Source: G020350405 sp964513655 (GTDB taxonomy: Bacteria; Planctomycetota; Phycisphaerae; Sedimentisphaerales; Anaerobacaceae). Taken from it: 64,000 bases of DNA. The stretch is from assembly GCA_964513655.1 (NCBI GenBank), contig CAZENQ010000001.1, positions 70,529 through 134,528 of the forward strand. The letters are read 5' to 3'. The position numbers and the translations under genes were made by a program. This document shows positions 52,763 to 62,091 of the stretch, piece by piece (within the stretch, counting starts at the first letter, position 1; the number at the start of each line of letters is the position of its first letter). The notes beneath the pieces were generated by a model. The model saw nothing but the letters and a program-made list of their open reading frames with translations. It did not search any database and was not told the origin of the DNA.

Positions 52763-53668
52763 TCAAACTCGCCTGTGTTGCTCCCTCCGCATCGCCGATA
52801 CCTGGTCCGTCAGCAAACCTAACATAAACACAATAACCGCCGAAATCCCAAGAAACATAGCCGTCGCAGGTACGGCGAATCGGTACGTCCCGCTCACAAG
52901 GTCCTGAACGACGTTCGCGACCGTCGCAACGATTGCAAGCAGCATCAATATCCCGCTTACCGGCAGAAACACACGCAGCGGGTCAAAGAGCACCGTCAGC
53001 CTCAGCATCAACATCATTGTCTCCGGCCCGTGCTTGAGCTGCTTGACCGTGCTCGTCCCCACCCGTTTTCTCGTCTCTATCGGAATCCACTTTATCTGAT
53101 GGTCGCCCTTCAGCATGGCAAACGTCGACGTCGTCGAAAATGAAAAACCCCTCGGCATCAAATGAAGATAACGTGCCAAAACCTCCCGCTTGTAAGCTCG
53201 AAGACCGGAATTGATATCAGGAATCTTCTCCTTTGCTAAATAATCACCAAACCATCTCAGAATCCTCTTGCCCGGCCGGCGATGAAAGTCAATATGTGAA
53301 CCCTTCGTCCTCGCCCCTACCACCATATCATTCTCGCCAATGTGTTCCAACAGACGCCCTATATCATTCTCATCATGCTGACCGTCCGAATCAATAAAAA
53401 CTACAACTTCCGCGTCCGTCGCCTCTACTCCCGTCGACAAACTCGCTCCATAGCCGCGGTTCGCCGCGTGTGTTATGACCTTGGCCCCGCGCTGCTCCGC
53501 TATCTTACCTGTCCCGTCATCCGAGCCGTCATCTACAACTACAACCTCCCACCCACTCTCCTTCGCCATCGGCATAAGCCTGTCCAGCACCTCACCAATC
53601 GCGTCCACCTCATTATACGCGGGCATAATAACACAAACTTTTTCTCTCTTGGCCACGTTTACTTGCAC
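52763..53668 (-). CDS. GT2 glycosyltransferase with C-terminal membrane helices
   Basis: 301 residues, start GTG at 53668. GT-A features: MPAYNEVDAIGEVLD, VVVDDGSDDGTG, AANRGYGASL, DSDGQHDENDI (acidic pair) and INSGLRAYKREV. Two membrane segments (about residues 220-285) anchor it. It is a paralogue of the GT2 gene at 49.5 kb. Predicted to load or extend a polyprenyl-linked sugar. It appears to be the first gene of the minus-strand glycan run. Confidence 0.9.
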   Translation of the reverse strand: MQVNVAKREKVCVIMPAYNEVDAIGEVLDRLMPMAKESGWEVVVVDDGSDDGTGKIAEQRGAKVITHAANRGYGASLSTGVEATDAEVVVFIDSDGQHDENDIGRLLEHIGENDMVVGARTKGSHIDFHRRPGKRILRWFGDYLAKEKIPDINSGLRAYKREVLARYLHLMPRGFSFSTTSTFAMLKGDHQIKWIPIETRKRVGTSTVKQLKHGPETMMLMLRLTVLFDPLRVFLPVSGILMLLAIVATVANVVQDLVSGTYRFAVPATAMFLGISAVIVFMLGLLTDQVSAMRREQHRRV

Positions 53669-53971
53669 CAGAAACTAAGATTAATAGACTCACATCTAAC
53701 CAAAACTATCGTCTCTCAGCCACCAAAACTTTATGCAAACCGCAGATAAAACTAACACCATGCCCCCCAAAAAACAAGCAAAAACACAAACCTTTACGAT
53801 AACCACGAATTCCGCGCGATTTTCCCTCGCCTTTTCCTGCGAAGCTGACCATAATACGGGCGTCAGCGTCCCTTAACAAAACGATAAAACTAAAGTTGGA
53901 ATCGTGACAAAACGCAGGATGGGCAGGCGTCCTGACCAATCTTGCAGAACCTAACAGAAAGGAGATTTGCT
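53669..53971. other. Divergent intergenic region, no gene seen
   Basis: About 300 bp between the GT2 gene (minus) and the small lipoprotein gene (plus). Composition is A- and C-rich. I found no clear promoter pair and no RNA gene. An AAAGGAG ribosome-binding site for the plus-strand gene lies at its right end. Confidence 0.5.
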
Positions 53972-54283
53972 ATGAGACCGTTTTACTTTGTAATAGGTTT
54001 GGTCTTGACTTGCACTCTGGGATGTGCATCCCTCGAATCTACGCACGAGGATGAGAAAGAGATTCCTCTTTCGCAGGTGCCCGCCGAGGTGGTGGAGGCC
54101 GCACAGCGAGCAGTCACGGGTATCACCCTCACGGAAGCCGAGGTCGAGCAAGAAGACGGCTGTACCGTATATGAGTTGGAGGGTACGGCAGACGGAATAG
54201 AGTATGAAATCGAAGTCACCGCCGATGGCAAGGTCCTCGAGGTCGAGCAGGAAGACCAAGACGACGAACACGACGACGACTAA
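53972..54283 (+). CDS. PepSY-like small lipoprotein
   Basis: 103 residues from the ATG at 53972 (AAAGGAG about nine bases upstream). The lipobox is TLGC (about residue 18). One PepSY-like repeat follows: VPAEVVEAAQRAVTG, then VYELEGTADGIEYEIEV and GKVLEVEQED. The C-terminus is a run of Asp/Glu/His (DDEHDDD). PepSY-type domains inhibit proteases or bind ligands in the periplasm. Two genes follow on the plus strand; the next is 137 bp away. Confidence 0.75.
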   Translation: MRPFYFVIGLVLTCTLGCASLESTHEDEKEIPLSQVPAEVVEAAQRAVTGITLTEAEVEQEDGCTVYELEGTADGIEYEIEVTADGKVLEVEQEDQDDEHDDD

Positions 54284-54419
54284 TCGAGACCGCATAGAAC
54301 AACCAGCAGTGTAGGATAGGCAGCTTGTCTGTTTCAAGTGAAGCCAAAAGGCCCATCGTAGGTGAGTTTCACGTTAAGTGATTTTTTTGATTTTACTGTT
54401 CTAAGGAAAGGACAAACCT

Positions 54420-54977
54420 ATGAAAGTAATTCGACAAATCGGCTCGCTGGCTTTCGTCCTCGGCCTCTTCACCTGCATTTTTGCCGGCATACCCTGGCAC
54501 GTCATGGTTGCCGATGACCCGGTCATCCCCTGGTGGCTCAGAATTGCGATCTTCTGCCTTCTCGGCGGTATCCTTGTAGTCTTGGCGACGGTGGCTATCG
54601 AGCAAAGGAAATGCGTCAAGCCCGGAACAATGCCGGCTGCCGGCGAGGTTGAAGGTCAGGTTTTGCTGATGAATTCTACGGAAGTGCCCGGCCGCCAGAC
54701 ACGCCAGATTCTCGGCCTCGTCCAGGGCCATACCGTATTTGCCATCTGGCTCGGCAAAGACCTCTCCGCCTTAATCAGACTTGTCCTTGGCGGCGAACTG
54801 ACTGAATACACGGATATGATGGGAAAGGCCCGAACGGTAGCCACTAACAGGATGCTCGCACAGGCTGCACAGATGGGCGCCGACGCGATAATCAACGTCC
54901 GCTATATGACTACCTCCGTTGTGGGAAGCGCCGCCGAACTCTTCGCCTACGGCACCGCCGTCAAGCTAAGCGAATAG
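54420..54977 (+). CDS. YbjQ/UPF0145-domain protein with two membrane helices
   Basis: 185 residues. Two hydrophobic segments (about residues 8-27 and 39-60) come first, then a UPF0145 domain: VLLMNSTEVPGRQTRQILGLVQG, RTVATNRMLAQAAQMGADAIINVRY. YbjQ members form pentameric rings of unknown function and are usually soluble; the added membrane anchor is less usual but not unknown. An AAGGAAAGG precedes the ATG. The next gene downstream is convergent glyA. Confidence 0.82.
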   Translation: MKVIRQIGSLAFVLGLFTCIFAGIPWHVMVADDPVIPWWLRIAIFCLLGGILVVLATVAIEQRKCVKPGTMPAAGEVEGQVLLMNSTEVPGRQTRQILGLVQGHTVFAIWLGKDLSALIRLVLGGELTEYTDMMGKARTVATNRMLAQAAQMGADAIINVRYMTTSVVGSAAELFAYGTAVKLSE

Positions 54978-55026
54978 CCGCCATGTGGAAGCGATTGATA
55001 TTTTGAATATCGGCTATAGCAGACGC

Positions 55027-56454
55027 TCAATGCGCACCAAACCCCCTGCACAAATCCCTCACCTGCTCTCTCATCCGGTCCCTGAAGGCCTCATTTATCC
55101 TGTATTCACTCTCACTTAGTATCACAGCCTCCTTTAACACCGAATCCACCATCCCCGCTATTTTCTCCATCTCATGGGCGCCCATCCCCATCCTCGTCAC
55201 AATCGGTGTCCCCAACCGAACGCCGCCGCCGACACCTGCCGGCCTCTTATCATACGGAAGGCCCACCATATCTACAACCATCCCACACTCCTCAAGGACC
55301 CTCTGCGCAATCACGCCGGTCAGCCCCTCCCGCGAATTCGCCACATTCACCAAAAATAAATGATTGTCCGTCCCACCCGTCAAAACATCATATCCTAAAC
55401 TAGCCAGACCGCTCGCCAACCGTCGCGAGTTCTCTATGATTCGAAACTGCCGACTTTTGTATTCCTCCGAAAGTGCCTCCTTAAAGAAAACCGCCTTCGC
55501 CGCTATATGGTTCAAATAAATCGTCCCCTGCATCCCCGGAAACGTCGCCGCCTCAACATGCTCCCACAGCGGCCGTTCCTCCCCCCGCACATTTACCTTC
55601 CGGTCATATCCCTCACCCATCAATATCAAACCGCCCCTCGGTCCCCCCGGCTTATATGTACTCGTCGTTGTAAAATCCGCAAACTCAATCGGCGACCGAT
55701 GTGCACCCGCCATAACTAATCCCGATATATGCGAGATGTCCGCCATAAGATATGCCCCCACGCTGTCCGCTATCTCCCTGAACTTGCCGAAATCTATCAC
55801 CCTCGAATACGTGCTCGCACCGCATATAATAAGCCTTGGCCCAAACTCAACAGCCTTCTTGCCGATCGCCTCATAATCCAGCAGAAAACTCTCCTCATCT
55901 ACATAGTAATTCTCCACCTCAAAAAACTTACCCGTAAACGAAACACTCGCACCATGCGAATAATGTCCGCCGTGCCCCGGCCCCAGGCTCAATATCTTAT
56001 CGCCGCTTTCCAATACCGCTGTGATAACAATCTGATTCGCTGCCGTCCCCGAGTGCGGCTGTACATTCGCGTACTTCGCACCAAATGCCTCCTTCGCCCG
56101 AGAAATAGCAAGCCGCTCTATCTCATCGACAACCGCGCAGCCCCCGTGCATCCTCGCACCGGCAAAACCCTCCGCCGTCTTGTTCTGTACAACAGACCCC
56201 AGCGCCGCCAATACCGCCCGCGAGCACCGGTTCTCAGCCGCCTGTAGAATCAGTGTATTGCCAAGCCTTTCGTGCTCCCTCTCTATTAATTCATAAACCT
56301 CCCCATCCGCCTCCGACAAGGCGCCGAACAGGCCCTCGTGATAACCTGCAAAACCGCCCTTGCTCACCAGCTCGTAAACCTCTCTGTCCGATTCCTTCAG
56401 AATACCAACTTTTCCTCCGCCCTTGTCCCCGCTCGCATCCTTGCCCGACAACAT
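55027..56454 (-). CDS. glyA: Divergent serine hydroxymethyltransferase
   Basis: 475 residues. PLP-dependent fold type I. The core matches GlyA: VQPHSGTAAN, GHGGHYSHG, ADISHISGLVMAGAH with the conserved Asp and His, STYKPGGPRGG with the Schiff-base lysine, and VRLGTPIVTRMG with the carboxylate arginine. Near the N-terminus LQAAENRCS replaces the usual SENFVS and TAEGFAGARMHGGC replaces YAEGYPGKRYYGGC; the catalytic Glu stays but both active-site tyrosines are changed. An extra N-terminal 60-residue segment contains a short internal repeat (SDREVYELV, then ADGEVYELI). The ATG at 56454 has AAGGTGG upstream. Canonical reaction: serine plus tetrahydrofolate to glycine plus 5,10-methylene-THF; specificity here is uncertain. 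Confidence 0.82.
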   Translation of the reverse strand: MLSGKDASGDKGGGKVGILKESDREVYELVSKGGFAGYHEGLFGALSEADGEVYELIEREHERLGNTLILQAAENRCSRAVLAALGSVVQNKTAEGFAGARMHGGCAVVDEIERLAISRAKEAFGAKYANVQPHSGTAANQIVITAVLESGDKILSLGPGHGGHYSHGASVSFTGKFFEVENYYVDEESFLLDYEAIGKKAVEFGPRLIICGASTYSRVIDFGKFREIADSVGAYLMADISHISGLVMAGAHRSPIEFADFTTTSTYKPGGPRGGLILMGEGYDRKVNVRGEERPLWEHVEAATFPGMQGTIYLNHIAAKAVFFKEALSEEYKSRQFRIIENSRRLASGLASLGYDVLTGGTDNHLFLVNVANSREGLTGVIAQRVLEECGMVVDMVGLPYDKRPAGVGGGVRLGTPIVTRMGMGAHEMEKIAGMVDSVLKEAVILSESEYRINEAFRDRMREQVRDLCRGFGAH

Positions 56455-56474
56455 CTATACCACCTTTTAATAGC

Positions 56475-58583
56475 TCAACTAAAAACGTTTTTGACAATCC
56501 TGACAATATCGTTATACGTCAAATACAGAAACACCATCGCAATCAGAGCCAGACCCGCATAAGATATCACCTCCTGAAGTCGGACGCTCACCGGCCTGCC
56601 CTTTATCCTCTCAACTATCAACAATACGAATACCCCGCCGTCAACAACCGGAATAGGAAGAAAATTTATAACCGCCAGATTCGCGCTGATAAACGCAAGT
56701 AGATACATAAAGCTGACAAACGAATGCTCGACAGCCTTATAACTCATCGCCGCAATACCCACCGGCCCGCTCATCGCCTCCATACTGATACTCCGGGCCA
56801 ACAGTCCCTTCAACGTCACATACGTCTGAACAATAAACCATACGCTCTTCTTGCTGCCCATCACAAATGCATCGACCAACCCCTCAGCCTTGTAAAGCCT
56901 CTCCAAAGGCTTGAAAGGTACAAACTCAGCAAAAGTCGTCTTGACCGCTGCAAAATCTTCCCCACCCAAATCTAAAACAACACTCCCACCCGCTTGCTCA
57001 TCCACTCGATAATCAATAGTTACACTCTGCCCCACATATCGCCCGACCTCCTTGGCCACCTCGTAAAAGTTCGACACACTAATCCCCCCGACCGCCGTTA
57101 TCTCGGCGCCGCTCGGAATCGCCGCCGCCGTCCCACCCTTCACAGCTACAGTCCTGCCTACAACAGACCGCTCAAGCTCAAGACCAACCACAATACCTAT
57201 AACAACACGCCCGTCATCCTTCGAACGCCTCGGAACCACCGCAACCGTAAAGCTCTCTTGCCCTCCGTCCGTATCAACACGCAATACCTCAATAGCTAAC
57301 TCCTTGTCCTCATGCTCTTCGGTAACCTCACGCATCTCTTTATAAGTCGGGTTCTCAATCTCACCTATCCCGACTATAACATCGCCACTTTCAAGAGAAC
57401 CTCCCTCCCCTACTATCTCCACCCGCGAAACATCCGTAATTTGCAGACGCGGCACAAGAGAATAAATATTGCCAAGGTCCGGCTCGCCCCCATCCCCTCC
57501 ACTCTGAACATTCAAGGTAAGCCCAATTTCCGATTCAACTAACTCCACCTCACCTGACTCACCAACTCGCTCGCCTAAAACCGTAACCGTTGGTGCAAAA
57601 ACCTCTTCCACTATCTCTACCAACTCCCAGTGCTCCAGCACGTCCCTGCCGTTGACCGATTTAATTACATCGCCGCCGCGCAGCCCCGTCCTCTTAAACA
57701 GCTCATTGGCGTCCGCCTCTGCAACCTCTGCCACCGTCAACGTCTGCGGTGACAAAATACCAAACAGCCGCAGCGGCACCCCCGCCATCTCCTCAGCCAC
57801 AATCCCAAACCCCTCCACAGAACCGTCCGTGTGTCTCGCCTTCAACCGGACCTCTTCGCCCTCCTCCGACAGCGCCGCCGCTACCAATATATTCCCGAAG
57901 TCCAGATTGTCGCTCTTACCCGATATCTCAACTATCTCATCACCTGCCCTCAGACCCGCTCGCGCCGCCGGAGAACCGGGTATCACACTTCCAACTACCG
58001 CCGGCATCCGGTTTATCCCCGCAAGATAAACAATCATAAGAATACCGACCGCCGCGATTACATTGAAAATTACCCCCGCGGCTATCACCGCCATCCGGGC
58101 TGGCACCGACTTGTTCGTAAAAGATCGTGGGTCATCGCTCTTCTTGTCTGCGCCGGTGTCCTCCTGTCCCAGCATCTTCACGTACCCCGCTACAGGGATA
58201 AGGCCGATGCGATATTCCGTCTCACCCCCCTTGCCGCCCTTGCCAACCGTAAAGCTAAGCAACCCATCACCCGACTCGTTCCCTTCTTTGGGAAAAAACT
58301 TCGGCAGTATCCGAATACGCCAGCCCGCCTCCGTCCTCCGCGCTCCCAACAATACCGGCGGTATAAAAATAGAAAACACCTCCACCTTTATATCGGAAAG
58401 CTTCGCCAAAATAAAATGACCGCACTCATGAATAAATACAACCGCGCTGAACCCCATCACCGCCAGAAATATATTCCACCACATCAGAAGCCGGCCGCTG
58501 ATATAATAGACTGCCACTAATAAAATGATAACCAGTAGCGCCAGCCGGGAATACTTATCTATTGAACCCTTTGTACCACCCAT
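56475..58583 (-). CDS. rseP: RseP-type site-2 zinc metalloprotease with four PDZ-like domains
   Basis: 702 residues, against about 450 in usual RseP. The intramembrane zinc motif HECGH is at about residue 50 and the second ligand motif NFLPIPVVDGG is at about residue 640. Four PDZ-like segments are visible: about 190-260 (AGLRAGDEIVEI), 290-370 (TGLRGGDVIKSVNG), 385-460 (SLESGDVIVGIG) and 480-545 (IPSGAEITAVGG). In the family, the protease cleaves anti-sigma factors to signal envelope stress. It lies between dxr and glyA on the same strand; dxr-rseP order is widespread. Confidence 0.92.
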   Translation of the reverse strand: MGGTKGSIDKYSRLALLVIILLVAVYYISGRLLMWWNIFLAVMGFSAVVFIHECGHFILAKLSDIKVEVFSIFIPPVLLGARRTEAGWRIRILPKFFPKEGNESGDGLLSFTVGKGGKGGETEYRIGLIPVAGYVKMLGQEDTGADKKSDDPRSFTNKSVPARMAVIAAGVIFNVIAAVGILMIVYLAGINRMPAVVGSVIPGSPAARAGLRAGDEIVEISGKSDNLDFGNILVAAALSEEGEEVRLKARHTDGSVEGFGIVAEEMAGVPLRLFGILSPQTLTVAEVAEADANELFKRTGLRGGDVIKSVNGRDVLEHWELVEIVEEVFAPTVTVLGERVGESGEVELVESEIGLTLNVQSGGDGGEPDLGNIYSLVPRLQITDVSRVEIVGEGGSLESGDVIVGIGEIENPTYKEMREVTEEHEDKELAIEVLRVDTDGGQESFTVAVVPRRSKDDGRVVIGIVVGLELERSVVGRTVAVKGGTAAAIPSGAEITAVGGISVSNFYEVAKEVGRYVGQSVTIDYRVDEQAGGSVVLDLGGEDFAAVKTTFAEFVPFKPLERLYKAEGLVDAFVMGSKKSVWFIVQTYVTLKGLLARSISMEAMSGPVGIAAMSYKAVEHSFVSFMYLLAFISANLAVINFLPIPVVDGGVFVLLIVERIKGRPVSVRLQEVISYAGLALIAMVFLYLTYNDIVRIVKNVFS

Positions 58584-58643
58584 CAAGTAGCCTCTTTCAT
58601 TGACCGAAAATTTACAACTCGAAAAAAAACTTTGAATTTTACG

Positions 58644-59825
58644 TTATGGTTTTACACTTTTAGCTTTCCATTTTAAACTCTCTTTAACCTCTCTTCTCGC
58701 CCATCCGTCCGCCTCCAGCAGCTCCTCAAGCGACGCGCCCGTCTGAACACTATGCCTACTCAGACAATCCTCAATCAGTTCGACTATACTGGCAAATTTA
58801 ATCCTCCCGCCTAAAAACTCGCTCACCGCCGCCTCGTTTGCAGCATTAAAGACCGCCGCCGCCGTCCCGCCCGTCCTCGCCACCTCAAATCCAAGCGATA
58901 TCGCCCTGAAAGTCTCCAGATTCGGCTTCTCAAACGTCAATTTACTCAACTCATCCAATCGCAGCCGCTCCGCAATCCCCGGCACCCGCGCAGGATACGT
59001 CAGCGCATACTGTATCGGAAGACACATATCCGGCGTGCCCAGCTGAGCCATCACGGACCCGTCCACAAATTCAACCAATGAATGTACTATCGTCTCAGGA
59101 TGTATCAAAACTTCTATTTTTTCCACCTCCACGCCAAAAAGCCACCGCGCCTCAATCAACTCAAGTGCCTTATTCATCATCGTCGCCGAATCCACCGTAA
59201 TCTTCCGCCCCATCTCCCACACCGGATGCGCAAGTGCCTGCTCCAGCGTAACATTCGCAATTTCCTCCGCGCTCATCCCCCTGAACGGCCCGCCCGACGA
59301 AGTCAATATAATCTTGCTTACCTCCTCCTTCGCCCCCGCCCGCAGGGCCTGAAACACCGCCGAATGCTCACTGTCCACCGGCAGTATCTCAGCGCCATTC
59401 TCCCTCGCCGTCGATGTCAACAGTTCCCCCGCAACAACCAACGACTCCTTGTTCGCTATCGCCAATCTCTTCCCCGCCTTTGCCGCCGCAAGTACCGATG
59501 GTAACCCCACCGCACCAACCACCGCCGTAAGAACAATATCAACCTCCTCAAGCTCCGCTATCTCCGTCAGGCTCTCCGCCCCTGACAGTACCTCCACTCC
59601 CAAATCACTGACCAATTCCCTAAGCTGCCCAACATATTTCGCGTTCGTTATCGCAACATATTTAGGTTTATATCGCCTCACCTGCTCCGCCAACAGTTCC
59701 ACACTGCTGTGCGCACTAAGCGCAAAAACCTCATATCCCTCCCCTAAGGAATCTATTACCCTAAGCGCATTCTTACCTATCGAACCCGTAGAACCAAATA
59801 TCGCAACTCGCCGCAACATAACCAT
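58644..59825 (-). CDS. dxr: 1-deoxy-D-xylulose-5-phosphate reductoisomerase
   Basis: 393 residues. NADPH motif GSTGSIGKNAL (residues about 9-19), then IANKESLV, the metal-binding LPVDSEHSA, SSGGPFRG, HPVWEMGRKITVDSATMMNKALE, and HPE in VLIHPETIVHS. It makes methylerythritol 4-phosphate, the first committed step of the non-mevalonate pathway; ispE of the same pathway is at 19.6 kb. Two ATGs (59825 and 59819) are possible starts. rseP follows 60 bp downstream. Confidence 0.96.
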   Translation of the reverse strand: MVMLRRVAIFGSTGSIGKNALRVIDSLGEGYEVFALSAHSSVELLAEQVRRYKPKYVAITNAKYVGQLRELVSDLGVEVLSGAESLTEIAELEEVDIVLTAVVGAVGLPSVLAAAKAGKRLAIANKESLVVAGELLTSTARENGAEILPVDSEHSAVFQALRAGAKEEVSKIILTSSGGPFRGMSAEEIANVTLEQALAHPVWEMGRKITVDSATMMNKALELIEARWLFGVEVEKIEVLIHPETIVHSLVEFVDGSVMAQLGTPDMCLPIQYALTYPARVPGIAERLRLDELSKLTFEKPNLETFRAISLGFEVARTGGTAAAVFNAANEAAVSEFLGGRIKFASIVELIEDCLSRHSVQTGASLEELLEADGWARREVKESLKWKAKSVKP

Positions 59826-60462
59826 ATCCTACGCCCAAAAACCCCCCAAGTCAAGATACCACCCACCGCCGCACCCACCAACCCTCGCCAGACAGTAAAA
59901 CACATTTTCTGTCCTCTTGTCGCCCTCTTGGCCGAATAAACATAACAGAACCTAACTAAATTGGAGCAAGTATAAAACCGTAAAGGCCAGCAAAACCGAA
60001 ATATGAGAGCGTCTCTGCCTATAATTATTATTCCCCTTTGCTTTTCAGGTATTTTTTGCGACATGACATGCTGAACCTGTCGGGAAGTTGTTGACAACGA
60101 GATGAAATCTTGGTATTGCAGGCCTTGAATTGTACAGGAATGCTTCAAAAACAGTGTCAAAGCGTACAGGAGCACCGTTTATGAAGTTAAATGGGCAATC
60201 CCGAATAGATACACTATGGCCGCAGTTCATACACAATTTCTCGATTTCCCCGGACGCCCGGCCTCTTGTGCCCCGAGAGCCCGTTGACGTGGAACGAAAG
60301 GGCCTTTGGAAATCTTTTAATATCGAGGGATTTTCAAGGCAGGCACGCGATGCGTTTTGTATAATGCGCCGTTGAAGCCGGCGAAACGCGTCGGAATTCG
60401 CTAAAGAGAAAGGGCGTGATCCTTGCGGCCATTTTGGCGCATTGGGCGCCACAAGTGCCATT
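59826..60462. other. 640-bp intergenic region with unresolved open frames
   Basis: Between dxr (minus) and the radical-SAM gene (plus). Two open frames overlap here: a plus-strand one (60130-60375, starting MYRNASKTVS) and a minus-strand one (60045-60650, with CMNCGHSVSIRDC). Neither has a recognisable family or a ribosome-binding site, and the minus one runs into the radical-SAM gene. I cannot say which, if any, is coding. Confidence 0.4.
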
Positions 60463-61956
60463 ATGAGAATATTGCTTGTTAATCCCGAAGTGCCGGTTAC
60501 TTTTTGGAGTTTCAAGAATGCCTTGAAATTCATCTCCAAGAGGGCAATTCTTCCGCCTTTGGGATTGCTGACCGTCGCGGCGATGCTGCCCAAGAGCTGG
60601 GAGAAGAAGCTCATCGATATGACGACGACGAAATTGCGGGATCGCGACATTCGCCGGGCGGACTATGTGTTCCTCACGGCAATGGCCATCCAGAAAGATT
60701 CGGCCCGTCGGGTAATAGACCGCTGCAAGAAGCTTGGCGTAAAAGTCGTTGCGGGCGGCCCTTTGTTCACGGCCATGCCGGAATACTTTCTGGATGTGGA
60801 CCATCTTGTCCTCAATGAAGCCGAGGTCACTCTGCCCGTATTCCTGGAGGAGCTCGAGTCCGGCTGTGCCGGGCCCTATTACCGTTCGCGAGAACACGCC
60901 GACGTGAGCAAGACGCCGATTCCACTCTGGGAGCTTGCCTCGCTTAAGAAATACGCGCTGATGCCCATTCAATACTCGCGCGGGTGCCCGTTCAACTGCG
61001 ATTTCTGCGATGTCACAACGCTGTTCGGGCACAAGATGCGGACGAAAACAAAGGAGCAGGTGCTCGCGGAACTCCAGACCCTGTATTCGATGGGCTGGCG
61101 GGGCCAGGTCTTCGCCGTTGACGACAACTTCATCGCAAACAAGCAGAAACTAAAGACAGACATCCTGCCCGCCATCATCGGCTGGATGAAGGAGAGGAAG
61201 TATCCGTTCTCCTTTAACACGCAGGCGTCCATAAACCTTGCCGACGATGAGGAGCTCATGCGCCTGATGGTTGAGGCCGGTTTTGATTGCGTGTTCGTCG
61301 GGATTGAGACGCCGAGTCCGGAAGGCCTGGCCGAGTGCAACAAGGTCCAGAACGAAGGCCGTGACCTGGTCGCCTGTGTCAGGAAGATCCAGACATTCGG
61401 TATGCAGGTCCAGGCGGGCTTCATTCTCGGCTTCGACAGCGACAAGCCGGCCATCTTCGAGAGCCTCATCAGTTTCATTCAGCAAAGTGGAATCGTTACC
61501 GCCATGGTCGGATTGTTGAACGCCCCGCGCGGGACAAAGCTTTACCGTCGCATGGTCAGCGAGCACAGGTTGCTGACGCACGTCACCGGCGACAACACGG
61601 ATTTCTCAATCAACTTCATACCGAAGATGAACCTCCAGGACCTTCTCAAGGGTTATCAAAAGGTCGTCAAGACAATCTATTCAAACAAGTACTACTACGA
61701 GCGCATCCTGACATTCCTCAGAAATTACAAGCCTCTCTGCAAAACCAGAGTCAGATTCACCTGCAGCGACATCAAGGCATTCCTAAAGTCGGTATGGCTG
61801 CTGGGAATAGTAGGCAAAGGCAGGTTCTACTACTGGAAGCTTATCTTCTGGTCGCTGCGAAACCCTCGCTACTTCCATCTGGCCGTCACGCTGGCCATCT
61901 ACGGGTTCCATTACCGCAGGATATTCGACAGCTACGCCAAAGCGGCCTTAGCCTGA
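60463..61956 (+). CDS. B12-binding radical-SAM protein, DUF4070 type
   Basis: 497 residues from the ATG at 60463 (MRILLVNPEVPVTFW). N-terminal cobalamin-binding-like domain (GVKVVAGGPLFTA), then the radical-SAM cluster SRGCPFNCDFCDVTTLF (CxxxCxxC at about residues 173-181), barrel strands (GMQVQAGFILGFDSD, and VGIETPSPEGLAECNK) and the C-terminal DUF4070 part (GLLNAPRGTKLYRRM). DUF4070 members include hopanoid C-3 methylase-like (HpnR) enzymes, so a lipid methylation role is possible. No squalene-hopene cyclase is in view. Ribosome-binding site weak. Confidence 0.88.
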   Translation: MRILLVNPEVPVTFWSFKNALKFISKRAILPPLGLLTVAAMLPKSWEKKLIDMTTTKLRDRDIRRADYVFLTAMAIQKDSARRVIDRCKKLGVKVVAGGPLFTAMPEYFLDVDHLVLNEAEVTLPVFLEELESGCAGPYYRSREHADVSKTPIPLWELASLKKYALMPIQYSRGCPFNCDFCDVTTLFGHKMRTKTKEQVLAELQTLYSMGWRGQVFAVDDNFIANKQKLKTDILPAIIGWMKERKYPFSFNTQASINLADDEELMRLMVEAGFDCVFVGIETPSPEGLAECNKVQNEGRDLVACVRKIQTFGMQVQAGFILGFDSDKPAIFESLISFIQQSGIVTAMVGLLNAPRGTKLYRRMVSEHRLLTHVTGDNTDFSINFIPKMNLQDLLKGYQKVVKTIYSNKYYYERILTFLRNYKPLCKTRVRFTCSDIKAFLKSVWLLGIVGKGRFYYWKLIFWSLRNPRYFHLAVTLAIYGFHYRRIFDSYAKAALA

Positions 61957-62091
61957 GCGAATCCACAAGACACCACCCACCGCCTCCTCATCTGACAATT
62001 CCCACAACTTTTTTATTTTGCAGCCCCCTCTGCCCCATATTACAATATTTCTCGATACATAATCCCCAGCGCTATTAAAAGGGAGCTTATT

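Noticed and set aside
53951..54337. Minus-strand frame over the PepSY-like gene
   Set aside because: The plus-strand gene has a signal peptide, ribosome-binding site and domain; the other is its antisense.
55027..56454. Riboswitch in front of glyA
   Set aside because: Only 20 bp separate it from rseP, so there is no room for one.
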